Source of the DNA: Lonicera japonica
Taxonomy: Eukaryota > Streptophyta > Magnoliopsida > Dipsacales > Caprifoliaceae
Direction of reading: 5' to 3'
DNA length: 64,000 nucleotides
NCBI GenBank assembly: GCA_021464415.1
Contig: CM038469.1
Span: 25,475,736-25,539,735 of the forward strand
Positions 23,601 to 36,282 of this stretch are shown piece by piece. The notes beneath the pieces were generated by a model, which did no database searches, was not told the DNA's origin, and saw nothing but the letters and a program-made list of their open reading frames with translations. Positions within the stretch are counted from its first letter, which is position 1. Each line of letters starts with the position of its first letter. Made by a program: the position numbers and the translations under genes.

Positions 23601-26600
23601 GGGTCATCTGTTAGAAAATGGTGTAATTTTGTCAAAAACTGAAAACAGGAAAGGATTCCTAGGAATCCTCTTAACCTTAGCCTAATTGAATGTGAATTTA
23701 CGAAGGGAATTTCCTCAACTCGGGATCTTGGATTCCCTTGCAAAACTCCAACCAAACGCTGGAATATTGGGAAGTTATAATTCCATGAAGGCATGAACTA
23801 TCCAAAGAACAACCAGACAAAACCTAAGTGCGGAAACAGACGAGAAACACAAAGGAGGTCATCTATGTTGGAATTTCCAATGTCCTCTCTGAAACTTGTG
23901 TCCTCTGATCTCATAATCGTTATAATCTTAAACCCCTTCCACAATATCTTCATACTTGTTGACAGTTAACTTTTCCTTCGAGCAGTTTTTCTTTAGTGGT
24001 GATCTGAATTTATTTCCACTGTCTTAGTGAAGCCCTTCACAGCAATACCTTCATGCCAAGATGCAAGTTAAGCCTCGAGTCTCACTTGCAGACCTCTAGA
24101 TACACAACATACTAACCTGCTACTATTACAAACTATGCTCTTATGAATAATTAGGTTTTGTTATGATGATGAAATTGGTTAGCTAGTAATGCGATGGCAT
24201 AATATTCCCTCATGGTCAATTAGCAAATAGATAATATATATGCCAATCATATATCAATTTTACCTCATTCGAGGGATGCTTTGGTATGTGGTACAGGATA
24301 CGGGGTACAATACCTAGCCTGGTACGCAGTGCAGTAGGGGTAGGCTTAGTTGAAGAGTTATTTTGGGTTGCTTATACAATCTATATCATCTCTGCTATAA
24401 ATATATGTATGTAGTACGGGGGAATCTGTGATATATCTTATGTGTATTTATGTGCTGATACATATACAATTTGTCTTTTCATCTGTCTGTGCAAGTCAAT
24501 GAAGGGGGTTGCTACAGCTGGCTTTTTGTGTTGAATGCACACCGTTTGTTTTAGCGCACCCAATTTGCAATGCACCACGGGGGGTGGGTTCCACAATTTA
24601 GGCAACAATGTGATATAAAGTCATTTTGTTTTCTTGCAGGTAGCCACTCCTGGCCGCCTTCTGGATCATCTGTCCAATACTAAGGGTTTCTCGCTTCGCA
24701 CTTTAAAATACCTGGTAAGTTTTTTTTCCTCACACGTTGAAATGACTTTCCTTAGTCTTATTTTTTGTGTGTGTCTGCATAAGCGTACCTATCCTTGTTT
24801 TCCCTGGGAATGCTCCTCAAATTATGTTCCCTTGCCTTGGATGTGCTTTAATCTTTTGTTTTAAGTTTCTAGCCATGCTAGTAGACCTATCACCTATGTA
24901 GCTTTTGTAGTCTCTCACGGTGAGATAGTACTTTGGCAGGAAGCTTGCTGAATCTTAGATCAGTTTGATAAAAAGTTGGAAAAAATATTGAAAAACGTTG
25001 CCAACTTTTATGAGAAGTTGGAAAAAGAGATGGGTGATTTGGTGAGATATTCTGTTAGTTTTTTGGTTTTCCATGGACTCCAGTTATTTGTGGGATGGTT
25101 AAAAAAACTTTTTTCCATGAAAAAAGAGGAAAAAGGACCCTTATTGTAGCTGCCTTCGAAGTTTTAATAGCTATTCCTATTATTTTCTTCCTTTTTAGTT
25201 GTTGTCTGGAAGTTGTTTTCAAAACGCCTTATATGGTCGATTGCTTCAATTTTTTCTAAGATGCTGATAGTTTAGTTGTCTATTGCTTCCAAAAATGAAC
25301 ATGGCAGTCTTCACTTGTCAAATGATGTGTGAGAAAACTTCTTGTTAGCATGATAACCTAAAGAAAAGGAGGGGCATGTCCACTCACTATTAACCCTCAT
25401 TGTGAACTCAACTGTAATTCAAAGGAGGAATTGTTGCTTCATTTTTACATCATTTTTGTGTTTATTTTGGCAGGTTTTGGATGAGGCAGATAGGTTGTTG
25501 AATGAGGATTTTGAGAAAGTGCTTAATGAAATCTTAAGCGTTATTCCCCGCGAGCGAAAGACGTATTTATTTTCTGCTACTATGACAAAAAAGGTACATA
25601 TACTTGAGTAGTTTTCCATACATTTCAAACTGTATAAAATCGTTGTACCTAGTGTGCACAAGGCTCTGCTACTTGTAGGGGTTGGAAACGTTTGGTTTTC
25701 TGAAAGCGTGTTTCTTGAGAAAAGGGTGATTTTTATCTTTAGATTTCCTAATGGCTCGTTTGGCATAGTTCATTAAAAAGTTTATCATCTAATCATCCAT
25801 ATAGTCACGATTGCTGTATTTTTGGTTTGGTCTTCCCCTTTTCCATAAACCACAACTCTGCCATGCCTAATATGCATGAAAAGGATCTCTCTCTCTCTCT
25901 CTCTATACATATATATAGAGTAGTGGAATGGTAGGTACTTTCCACCATAGGCTATGGTGGATACTTCTGTAAATTAACACATCTTTAGGCTTCGAGGTGG
26001 TGATTTGACATTTTAATTATGTTTATATGATGTTAAAATTACCAACTGTTCAATTTGAGAATTTTTTTCAGAACTGAAACTATTTATTTTGATTTTTTAA
26101 GTAATATAGAGTATTCACTACGGTGCGTGCATGCACATCATATAATAAGTTACACCACACCATTATTTACCACAAATTAGCAAGAAGATTAAGTGCTTGT
26201 CATATTAAGGTATTAAGCATCATATATATAGTTAATATAGTAATATTTGGTGGATCATTGCCCCTAAATACAACAAAAATGTACAAATTTAGAGAGGTTT
26301 CCATCATAGCCTATGGTGAAAAGTATTTAATATTCCACTACCCCCCCGGCGGTTCTCATGCAAAATTAGACTTGCCCCCCTGTTTCATAATAGACTTTGG
26401 CCCCTGCGTGTTGAGGAAACACAAAAGAATTAAGTAAAAATGGGGGGCAGTGTCAATTTTTTTTTAATGTAATCCTTTGTCATAAAAGGCCCCCCTTTTT
26501 TTCTCCGTCATCTTATTTTTATTCTTTTATCCAAAGATAAGATAGTAACACTAGTAATTCTGCTCTCAATTTTGTAACAGGTACAGAAGCTGCAGAGGGC

Positions 26601-29600
26601 TTGTCTAAGGAATCCTGTGAAGGCAAGACACTATATAATCTTATTGTCACATTTTCTTTCTTTCTAGATAGATAGATTATCTGGATGGATAGATAGATAG
26701 ATAGTTTTGTTTGTGACTGACTGACTAAGTGTGTTTAGAAAATTCATTGATTCAGATTGAAGCTTCAACCAAATATTCCACTGTTGATACACTGAAGCAG
26801 CAGTACCGCTTTGTTCCTGCCAAGTACAAGGTTCTCCTGCATTTCTCACAATAAACTTAGACTTCCTTCTTATAGCTGCTGCTTGGCAAAAGATATGATA
26901 GTAAAAGCAAATTCTGAAATGACCTTAATGTTCCATCTGGTCTGTTCTTTAAATCTAAATTTCAATTCATTCAGGATTCCAACGTTTGGTTGGAGTTTTG
27001 GAAAGGAATCCAGGTTTCCTAGGAAAGGAGAATTTCTTACCTTGATTCCCATATTCAATGGCAGGTCGTCTTCACTTGTAAGGAGTTCCAATAGTAGCGG
27101 CAGCTTATGGAACATGTTTATTTTGATGCGGTTAAATAAAGATCGGCTAGTGTTCTTGAAAAGTATTAAAATAAAAATGGACAGTTGATTTGATCATATA
27201 ATGTCGATTTATTTTCAAAGTCCAGGTCGTCTGCATATGCATTCCCTTATATGTCATGTACTGAATGCTGGATCCCTAGTTATTTTCAAAGTATTGGTAG
27301 TAGGAGTCAATCCACTCCTCTGCTGTCGTTAGTAAACAGTCTTTTTAAGTTTTGCTTTTTCGTGTGATAGTTTTTCAATTATTTGTAACACCAGCAATGT
27401 CTTTTGTGGGCATTTGCACAGTGTAGGGGTGCGCTTCATTTGAAGCAAAAGCTCCTTTTGGTTGGTTCTTTTGTGAGGAGGATCCCTAATTAAGGCATTT
27501 GGCTTTCACATTTTTTAATAACGTGCTAATCTCACCACCAATCAATGATTTGAAACATAACTTATTTCCTATCTTGAGTTCTAATACGCTGATTATGTTC
27601 TGAAAAGGAAAGTAGGCTCTTAATTTGGGGCATCCCAGAAAAGAATAGTATCAACTGTCAAATTAAGAGCCCACTTTGACTTTTCCACTGCATAAAACAA
27701 AAAACACTAAATTTCGACATAATCATTGGTCAAGAATTGAACTTGTTTACAATGGTGAGATACTGTACATTGCTTATATTCTGTCCATGGCTGCAGGAGT
27801 GCTATCTAATATATATTCTGACTGAGATGTCCGGAAGCACGTCTATGGTCTTCACTCGTACGTGCGAGTCAACTCGCTTTTTGGCTTTGGTTCTTCGAAA
27901 TCTTGGTTTTAGGGCCATCCCAATTAGTGGTCAAATGAGCCAGGTATGTACATACATACGTATATATATATTTAAATGGTTTCCATTGAAGATTTTATTA
28001 TGTGCTTGTAGGCTCATTTTATGTTATACTTGAGTAACTAAATAAATGCACGTGCCAGGCAAAAAGACTTGGAGCCTTAAACAAGTTCAAGGCAGGAGAA
28101 TGCAATATTCTTATATGTACTGATGTAGCCAGTAGAGGACTTGATATTCCTTCTGTTGATATGGTTATGAATTATGATATCCCCACAAACTCCAAGGTCT
28201 CCTCTCTCTCTCTCATCTTAATTATAAGAAAAATCTTGGAAATCATAAAGTTTTCAATAACTATTTGCCGATTTATGGAATGAATTTGGGATACAGGATT
28301 ATATACATCGAGTGGGAAGAACAGCTCGTGCTGGACGGTCTGGGGTTGCAATATCGATAGTTACTCAATATGAGTTGGAATGGTATATACAAATAGAGAA
28401 ACTTATCGGTAGGCAACAAATCCGATATATGTACTTGTTCTAAACCTGAAGCAAGCCACTCTTTCTTATCAGTTAGAGATGACAATTTGTGCGCGGTTAC
28501 AGGTAAAAAGTTACCTCAATTTCCAGCCGAGGAAGAAGAAGTTCTGCTACTGTTCGAGCGAGTCAATGAAGCCAAGAGAATTTCCAAATCGGTATTTACC
28601 CGTCCACCCTTTTTCGGGATTTAAATTCCTTATTTTACTAGAAGCTTAATATATTTTTTTTTTGGGGTATACTTAGAAAATAAACTTCAATTGGTATTCC
28701 ATCTTTTTTCTCAAAACCCTTGGATTTTTTTTTCACAACTTGCTTTCTATATTTTTTTCATAGAACTATACTTTTTCCTCGAATTTTTTTCTTCATTTGA
28801 GATCTACTAACAAGGTCAATCGTGCTTAGTTAATTTCATGTAAAAAACCAAATCGATTCACTTAATATTACATCTCAAATTTAAGTGTCAACCTTGATGT
28901 TGGTAGGTCTTGGGAAACACTAATTTTAACCTAATCAATGGTGAAGAATATAATTCATTCTTTGTTGTGAGATTTAATACATTTATTATGTCCCAAAAGG
29001 GAAAAGGGTACGTAATTTGAGACACCTGAAAAAGAAACTGGGATTCTTAGTTGGAGACGGAGAGGTTGGTTGTTTACACGCATGCTTCTTTTTGTCCAGC
29101 TTCAGTAAAGCTGTTACATGTTGGACAGTCAAAAGTCAAAAAAAGACAGGGATGTGATTATGTCCTTTTTGGGATACAATCACTGTACCCAATCTTGCAA
29201 TAGAAAATAAAGTGTACATTGTCTTGACCAGTGATAAAGTTGAAATTAGTGTTCTCTTTAAAAATTCCAAAGTCAAAGTCGGACAATTAATTTTGGGTCA
29301 TTTAGACTTGGGTAATACCATAATGGTCAAAATTTAGACTTAGATATGTTTCCCGTACTTCAGACAGGAGGGACTCTGAGTAGTAGGCTAAAGGTGAGAC
29401 TTTATTGGTCTCGTTTCATTAGTTAGATTTGGGTCCGTTAGAATCTGTTAAAGTTATCAGACATGCTCCAATCATGTGACTCTTAAACATCCAAAGAAAA
29501 TTTGTGGGAAAAAAAGAGAGGAAAATGTCAAAAAATGAAGGGTCGACCTTCTCACCAAAATCAATTGCTTTTGCTATCATTTTCCATCTTGTTATCAAAT

Positions 29601-31492
29601 GGACCCGAAAAAAAAGAAAAGGAAATGCATACCTTGCCAGACCCCTTTGTCTCCTTCTTCAACAACCCCCCCCACCCTCCACCAAAACCAAAAAAAACAA
29701 CTCGCTCACACACATACCACCCTTTTCCATGTTTCCCTACACCACAACAACCACCCACCTTCGGGTACAGAAGACCCAATCAACTGCGTCCTTCCACTGC
29801 TCCTGAATTCATCACCATCCTAAACCCCTAAATAGATCTATACGATGCTTATGTTTGTGATTGGTGGGGGGCAAATTAACAATGATTGTTTTTTTGGCAA
29901 GTAGTCTAGACGTGATGACAAAAAACACACCATATGTAAATATAAAAATCACTGGAACTACGACAGTGAGAGTGAATGGAAGAGAGATGGTGAGGTAAAG
30001 CTGGAACTCAGAGTGAGAGTCAACTCGCTGGAGAGAGGTAGAGAGGAGACGAACTAATCGTGTACGAAGTGAGTTGATCGGTAATTTGAGTGAAAAGGTG
30101 CCCTTCTTTTGACGAGAAAAAAATGCTCAGTGGTTTTCGATGCAACGGGTTAGTGGCGATTCTTTTGGTGATTGTGTTTGTGGCTGTAGGTAGGGGGCTA
30201 GTGGCAGTGGAGGACTGGGTGAAAGATGGGTTTTTTCTATTTTTCTTTTGGGGTTTGTTTAATAAAATTTCTCTTGATGGATTTTTTTATAAAGAAAATG
30301 AATTGGTTATTTTAACTGTGGTTGAGTTTGTTTTAACACATCTCATTTGTAAAAATTAGGGTTCTGCTAAATTTTAGCAGACTTTGACTGCAAATGTACC
30401 CAAGTCCAGTTTTTTTGAAAAAAAAAAAAAACCAAGCCAAAGTCTAATTTTGATCATTATGATAGTACCGAATCTAAATAACCCATCAATTTAAGATGGG
30501 TGGAGATTAAATGTGAAAATTATGTTGGTATTCTACAATGAATCCACACTGATGCATTTTAACAAAATTATATTTGATAAAGGAAAGGTAGGTTTATTTT
30601 CAAAGCACAAATGACTATTGGCAAAGCAACGTAATCCTCTCTGAACTATATAATATACAATCTTTGGATGCATTGTTTGCTTCAACATAAGCCAGAATTG
30701 ATTTGGCAATTGCAATTCCGTATAGAAAACACTAGTTTGGACTATGGAGGGTTGTATGCATTTAATCATCATATTGCAGATATGCATTTTAACTGCCTTG
30801 AAACTCTCAAACTTTTTAGAATTTCCAGTTTTACTCTTGCAAGTTTCTTTTCTAAAAGAGCTTAGCTATGTAGTGTAAGCAAAGAGATTGAACACTAGCC
30901 CTTTTGGTAACTGTGTAAATGTTCGACTCCGAAGAACTTGGTACTTTTTATGTTATATTATCAATACTTGAATCGCACTTGCATCTCGCATGAATGAATA
31001 ACTAGTGTGTATGCTAGAGCTTGTGGCATACTTCATTCATGTGTAATATTATACCTAGTGGTAACGCATTGGGATCAGCGCCGGGATCAACTGGGAACTC
31101 CCTAGGTTGAATCCTGGTAGCTACAAAAACATCTGGTGGTTAGCGAATAGGGATTAGTCGAGGTGTGCAAAAGTTGATCCGGACATCTTGTGATATTAGA
31201 AAGTATGTAGACCAAAAAAAAAAACTCCCCGCATTATGTGTACTTTTGAAACACACTGAGAACATGTGATAATAATTGGTCTAAGAATGCTTACTAAGAA
31301 TCCTCTCATGGAATATGGTAATAAAAATACATTGGGATTTGATCTATGTAGAAAATGAAAGAAGAGGGAAGCAGAAAGAGAAGACGCGGCGAAGACGAGG
31401 AGGAAGACGATGTTAACAAATATTTGGGTCAGAAGAGGAATGGCAATAGCAATGGCAACGGGAAATCATTCAAGAACGCAAGGCGAAGGTGA
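20610..31492 (+). CDS. RH10: DEAD-box ATP-dependent RNA helicase, DDX47/Rrp3 (plant RH10) type
   Basis: Coding exons: 20610-20745, 21543-21666, 21755-21824, 22634-22696, 24640-24714, 25474-25593, 26581-26622, 26756-26830, 27797-27943, 28059-28196, 28297-28408, 28503-28591, 31352-31492. They join in phase to 443 aa, close to the family's usual size. Motifs: Q motif (GWKNPSKIQ), I AQTGSGKT (53-60), Ia PTRELA, Ib TPGR, II DEAD (159-162), III SAT (190-192), [31 protein letters not shown] (334-343), and a basic KRRR/RRR tail. Rrp3/DDX47 proteins are nucleolar and assist pre-18S rRNA processing. The start is the ATG at 20610, 15 bases after the leader intron. All introns are GT-AG except intron 7, which starts GC. 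Intron 12 is 2.76 kb and holds two insertions. Confidence 0.95.
23426..23455 (-). mobile_element. Helitron-type 3' terminus, minus strand
   Basis: On the minus strand the sequence reads GTGCCTTTGGCAC (hairpin), GGGTTTCAAT, CTAG, then T. It is the same architecture and nearly the same hairpin as at 20469-20494, in opposite orientation. It lies in intron 4 of the helicase gene. The other end was not found. Confidence 0.5.
26665..26704. repeat. (GATA)n microsatellite in helicase intron 7
   Basis: An imperfect GATA run, interrupted by TTATCTGGATG, fills about a third of the 133-bp intron 7. Confidence 0.8.
29295..30484. mobile_element. TIR element in helicase intron 12
   Basis: The left end GGGTCATTTAGACTTGGGTA is repeated in inverted orientation at the right end (its complement reads GGGTTATTTAGATTCGGTAC), with similarity over about 50 bp. 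Flanking 9-mers ATTAATTTT and ATCAATTTA agree at six positions, as expected for an old Mutator-type duplication. The interior has unusual composition for this region: a C-rich stretch (29655-29830) and a GAGAG-rich, UTR-like stretch before an ATG at 30123 that opens a hydrophobic frame starting [19 protein letters not shown]. This hints at captured host sequence, which I do not recognise. Confidence 0.5.
31053..31224 (+). mobile_element. SINE (Au-like) in helicase intron 12
   Basis: The head carries tRNA-like Pol III boxes: CCTAGTGGTAACGCATTGGG (A box) and GGTTGAATCCTGG (B box). The body contains GTCGAGGTGTGCAAAAG and GATCCGGACATC, resembling the 3' part of plant Au SINEs, and the tail is an A-run at 31213-31224. 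A decayed direct repeat (CATTCATGTGTA near 31035, CATTATGTGTA near 31232) may be the target duplication. Sense orientation relative to the host gene. Confidence 0.65.
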
Positions 31493-33090
31493 TGCAAAGT
31501 TATAGAATCAAGAATTTAGCAAATTTTGACTTTTTAGAATCAATAATTAATCTCTCTAAAGCAGCCAGTGAGAATTGATTCATGTGTTTATGTGAGAAGA
31601 AAACTACTAATTTTTTCTTAGATTTGCTTATGATATAATTTTTTTTTTAATTCATTTCCTTTACTTTATCCAAGAAAAAACTATTTTTTACAATTTAATA
31701 CTTCGTTATAAATTATGACTTTGGTATAGTTTCAAGAATGCATTGATTTCAACATAATCAATGTTTACAAATATAGTTTGAGCACTATCGCGACTCGTGA
31801 GATTTGATAAATTGATTATGTTTGCAAAGTATAACAGAACTCTTATTTAGGATGTTAAAGGAATTCTGGACTTTCAAAAATGCTGTTGTTATGTATTTCT
31901 TTTATTTGTCACGTCATTGTATGGTAAAATATTTTTGGAATCGGTTTAACCTCTAAAGCTTTGGCTTTTCTCTAAAGGACATTTGTCACAATAGGTGACT
32001 CACATTAGATTTTTTCCGTATATATGTACGTGTTTATGACACATTGTTTATCAACAAAATATGTTGCGTAGTTTGTTACTATATGTTGTAGTCGCCAAAG
32101 TTATCTTATGTTTCTTACGCCGAATTAGAAGGTGGGATAAGATTATATTTTCAAACCGTGTGTTTGTAACTCTTCTCTCGTTGAAAACAAATGTGGTGAA
32201 CATGGGCTTCCCTTTCGACAGCGAAAACCGTTTGATGAGTAACGATATATCTGTTTTTGTAACCCCAATTTCTATTGCTAAACTAGTAAGGGGGAATGGG
32301 ATTATATTTGTTGTTCGTATAACTTTACAGCCACTTTGGAACAATTTTTTTTTTGTCAAAAAAATAAAAATAAAAAATAACCAATAGAGCTCAAACTTGT
32401 ATGCCAACTCAAAGTCTGATGAAAACTGGAGAGGAAGGACTTAATTTAAACTAATATATTTTAAAATGTCTATTACACAAAAAGGTATATGGGGAAAATT
32501 GAACAATTTTTTTTTTCCTATCCAACACCTTACAAGCGCTTGATTGTGTTATTATATTATATCTGGACAACTCCAAACACGCATTACAATTTAACTGCTC
32601 GACCTTTATCTTGCCCCATCATTATCCTATCCAACTTTTTTAACCGGTGCGACAAACGTACCCTAAAATAACACTAGAATCATTAAAATAGGATTGGAAA
32701 TAATGTGACATATCAAATGGTAATTACCAAATACCGTTTTAGTTTTTTTGGCGTAACCTATTTCGATTAGTAAAATTAAGATCATTCTTTGGCTAGTATG
32801 GTTAATTCTCTTCCATGTGGGATGTAATTTGAAGTGTCGAGTGATACAAGTTCCTACTGGGTGTGTGCTTTACGGTGTAGAGGAGTCGTCCATGGAGCGC
32901 ACTCTCTGATTTTGTCCATGGGCATATAGTACGCGTGATATAGTTTTCCAGGGTGATAGTCATTTTCTTGGCCGGGTGTCCTCTACTGAAACTGTTGATG
33001 GATTTGAAAGGTAAATAGCAGCTATGTGAATTAGCAGCAGTGACTGCCGGGATGCTTTGAAATAACAAAAATTCGGAAGGTTTATGGCGC
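31493..33090. other. Downstream flank of helicase, no gene
   Basis: Contains the presumed 3' UTR and polyadenylation region of the helicase, then AT-rich sequence. From about 32800 the base composition rises toward that of coding or retroelement sequence, but no family was recognised there. Confidence 0.45.
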
Positions 33091-33223
33091 CTCTCGCAAG
33101 CCCCCTTCTATTATAGCTAGTCAAGCGCGCAAGCGTACATTCAAGCATACAAAGCGGCGAATCAACAAATGGTGAGCTACAGCTTGTCCGGAGGAATGCA
33201 AAATTGGAACCCGTTAGCGGAAG
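33091..33223 (+). other. Coding-like fragment ending at a splice donor, family unknown
   Basis: GC-richer sequence directly before a good donor (GCGGAAG/GTATGT, 33223/33224). One frame reads VKRASVHSSIQSGESTNGEL and continues QLVRRNAKLEPVSG up to the donor. Another reads VYGASRKPPSIIASQARKRT. I do not recognise either. It lies just upstream of the region homologous to the CHR4-like locus, so it may be a displaced exon of that gene or an unrelated relic. Confidence 0.3.
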
Positions 33224-33339
33224 GTATGTTTAAAGATAATTTTGATGGGGCTTTCATGTACTAATTTTTTTCTACTATATATATATATCTAAAAATTATT
33301 ATTTCATGTAGCATCTTTCCGGTTACAACCCATTTAGTC

Positions 33340-33774
33340 AATTATTGCATCTTAACTAATTATGGTACTCTTATCAGTGAATATATAAATTAAATGATAT
33401 AATGGCAAATTTTATACAAACAAAATTATTATAAAGTCACATTTTAAACTCTCTTCAACCATCTCATACGTTTTCTATATATGGATTTGTAACACATGTA
33501 TCAGCAATAGGAAAAAACTTGTAATTTGTTTCAAATTAACAGTTTCACCCTTTTGTTTTTTGCTTAGTTGTTTGTAATTAATAGTTCCTTTTATTTTTTT
33601 TTGCGATCGGAATAAAAACAATGCACTAAAATTTCACAATAAAAAATAAGTTGATTACAATCGTCCAACTTGATAAGTAGTCACAAAAATTGATGTTAAC
33701 TACTCTAGAAATTAGGAGGTTGCATTTGGCAATGGTGCCATGATTTGAACAAAGGGGTTCAATATTAGAATAGC

Positions 33775-33806
<32 letters not shown>

Positions 33807-34064
33807 GCGCTTATAAGTCTTTCATACAAAGCCATGCATATATTGATTACAAATCACAATAACATTCTACGGGGTTTCATATAAGAAACAAGGTATCAAA
33901 CAAGAAATTCATATTATGATATTCAAAATAGCAATTCATATTTTGAAGCAAGTAAGCAGTGTATATTCTGATATCCGAAAAATATAACAAAGACAAAGGA
34001 AAAAAAAAAGGAATAACCTCAACTGATGAAATGAAATAGTTTGAAACCGGCAAGCCGAGAGAAA
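33340..34064 (+). repeat. Region homologous to upstream of the CHR4-like copy C
   Basis: Strings such as CACATGTATCAGCAA followed by CTTGTAATTTGTTTCAAATTAA match 51990-52050 with scattered changes. The duplicated block therefore starts well before tandem unit A. No coding sequence is seen. Confidence 0.6.
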
Positions 34065-36282
34065 GAGTGATATTGTTGCTGCAGTGCTACTGCTTGAGGG
34101 CTCGCCACTAGCGCGCTGTAGTGTTAGAGAAAATGGTAAATTGACGGGTTGGGCTGGAAGATGAGAAAGGAGAGGGAGATAAGTGTGAAGTGTCAGCTGA
34201 GAGAGGAGAGGAAGTTGAGAGAAGAAATTAGGTCAATCTTCTATTCAGGCGGGACAAAGAGAGTTGAGAGAAGAGATTAGCATTTTATATAACACTAGAT
34301 AAGTAAGTACATGTCATGCGTAGGCACTTCTTTTTGTATGTGTATTAACTAATAGATATATATAAATTAACTTATAAAATTGAAGAGACTCAACATTTCC
34401 TAAATGAAGAAATTAAGAAGACCAACATCCCAATAGGAAACTAGTACTAAAATGTAAAAATAGCACTAAACATCAGATGTAATTTTAAAATAATCATACA
34501 ATAAAACTGAAATAATTTCAATTAAAAAGTCAAACAATATTTTTGTCTCTCTCACTCGCGCACTCGGAAGCAAGAATCAAAATGACAAATATATTGGCAT
34601 ATTGCCCTTCTCCACCCAAGTCTATGCATTTTGGTTACATCTGTCTAAGATTCTCTTATATATATACTAGTCATTGAAGTGATATAAAATTATTTTATTT
34701 TAATTTATTATTTGATAATTACTATTCAATCTATCATACCGCATCACAAAAAATATATATATACACAAGAATACACTTGTAAGGGAATATCTTACTTTAT
34801 GAATAATAAGGATTGTCCATTTCAAGAGATAAACTCAGTAGATGAATAACCATCTCAGCAAGTAGCCCAAGATGGGTTTTGTACTTGGGTTTCCAATGGT
34901 CCACAATGCTGGGTCCATCTTGGTGGTGGGCTAGATAACAATTTGGCCTACTTCATACTTATAATTTTTGGGCTCCCTCACATACAATCTACCCATCATA
35001 GAGATTGTTTTCACGAAAAAAATTATTCATTTTATTGCTTGGAAGACCCTTGTTGTCTTAAAGTAAGGGGATTCCCTTAAGAGAGGATTTCCGATATATA
35101 TATATATATATGCAGTTTTTGTTGAACTCTTGTACATATATATTTTCATATTCTCTCGATCTTGCTCCATCTGTAGAAGCCTTTACTTATCCCAACTCTT
35201 TCTCACTTCCTCAAACTTCTTCATAATTAGATCCACTTCCATTTATGACTTAAAATTCTTTCATTCCGAAGCTATTCAGGTGACATCTGATGACTCCTAT
35301 CTAGCGTTTCGCCTGTTTAACTATGTATATATACCATATAGCTGATTAATATATATATATATATATATACGTCGCTTTCAACTTTTATTCATTCAATTTG
35401 AATTTTGAGGTTTTTTCCTTTTTAGTGTTTCTTCAATTTATACCATATAGGTGATTAATATATATATATATATGTTGCTTACAACTTTTATTCATTCAAT
35501 TTGAATTTTGATGTTGTTTCATTTTTGGTGTTTCTTCAATTTATTTGTACTCTCACTCAAGTGATTTGTGCTATATATTTGTTAATCATTTTATTTTTAG
35601 TCTCTCTCTCATGATTTAATTTGCTACACAGAACTCTAATTTGCTACATGATATCTAATTTGATAGATTATAATTGATTATTTATATTTTGCTACTATTG
35701 TCGTATTAGTCCATTTATATAATAAGGGGTTACGATTTTTAAATCTTGAAAATATGTAAGGGAATAAAGAATTGTGTAGTTGAAATTAAAGATATTCTTT
35801 TTGAATGGTTGGTACTGCATTCGGCACGGGTTACTACCTATTATGAACATGTGGAGCTAACACATGACAATATGTACTTGTCCTTCTGATTCTTGCTTCT
35901 GCGTGCGTGAGTGAGAGAGGGAAATGCCGTTTTCTTTTTTTAATTGAATTTATTTTATTGTATGATTATTTTTAAATTCCGTATTTGATGCTTAGTTAGT
36001 AGCTAGTTGTTTATCATTGTTTTGAATTTGTTGGTTTATCATGAAATTTATTACCTACCATAAAAATAAATATATTGTTAAAACATTTATGATATAACAA
36101 GAAAAGAAAGGCTGTAAGTTCCATGTTTAGTAATGGATGCAATGAACATGTTATATATATATATATATAACATTCGCTATCTTTCTCATTATGCACCTGA
36201 GAGAAGTAAGTCTGTATAATTTTATGATATTGATTTTTAATTTTTTCATCGCCATATCCTTCGTACAGGGAAATGCTTCGTT
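34065..36282 (+). repeat. Tandem unit A of CHR4-like locus duplication
   Basis: A 2.2-kb unit repeated directly as unit B. Both start GAGTGATATTGTTGCTGCAG and end GGGAAATGCTTCGT, and are nearly identical apart from microsatellite lengths and scattered substitutions. The unit joins, in order: an unidentified GC-richer head, sequence matching the promoter and leader of copy C (compare 34550-35320 with 52820-53290), an inverted piece of the copy C upstream region, and a short exon end (NKKRKA) with its intron (GTAAG...ACAG) leading to GNAS. The main gene body is missing. Confidence 0.8.
34455..36000. repeat. Inverted repeat inside unit A
   Basis: The arm at about 34455-34620 and the arm at about 35855-36000 are inverted copies. 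For example CTCTCACTCGCGCACTCGG followed by AAGCAAGAATC on the left matches the complement of GATTCTTGCTTCTGCGTGCG on the right. Arms are about 150 bp around a 1.2-kb loop that contains the leader-exon-like sequence. Confidence 0.65.

Noticed and set aside
29502..29831. Overlapping Pro/His-rich open frames on both strands in helicase intron 12
   Set aside because: Several frames are open at once because of low-complexity C-rich sequence. No domain or splice support.
31053..31135. Possible tRNA gene
   Set aside because: A and B box-like strings are present but the acceptor and anticodon arms do not fold. With the A-rich tail this is a SINE head.
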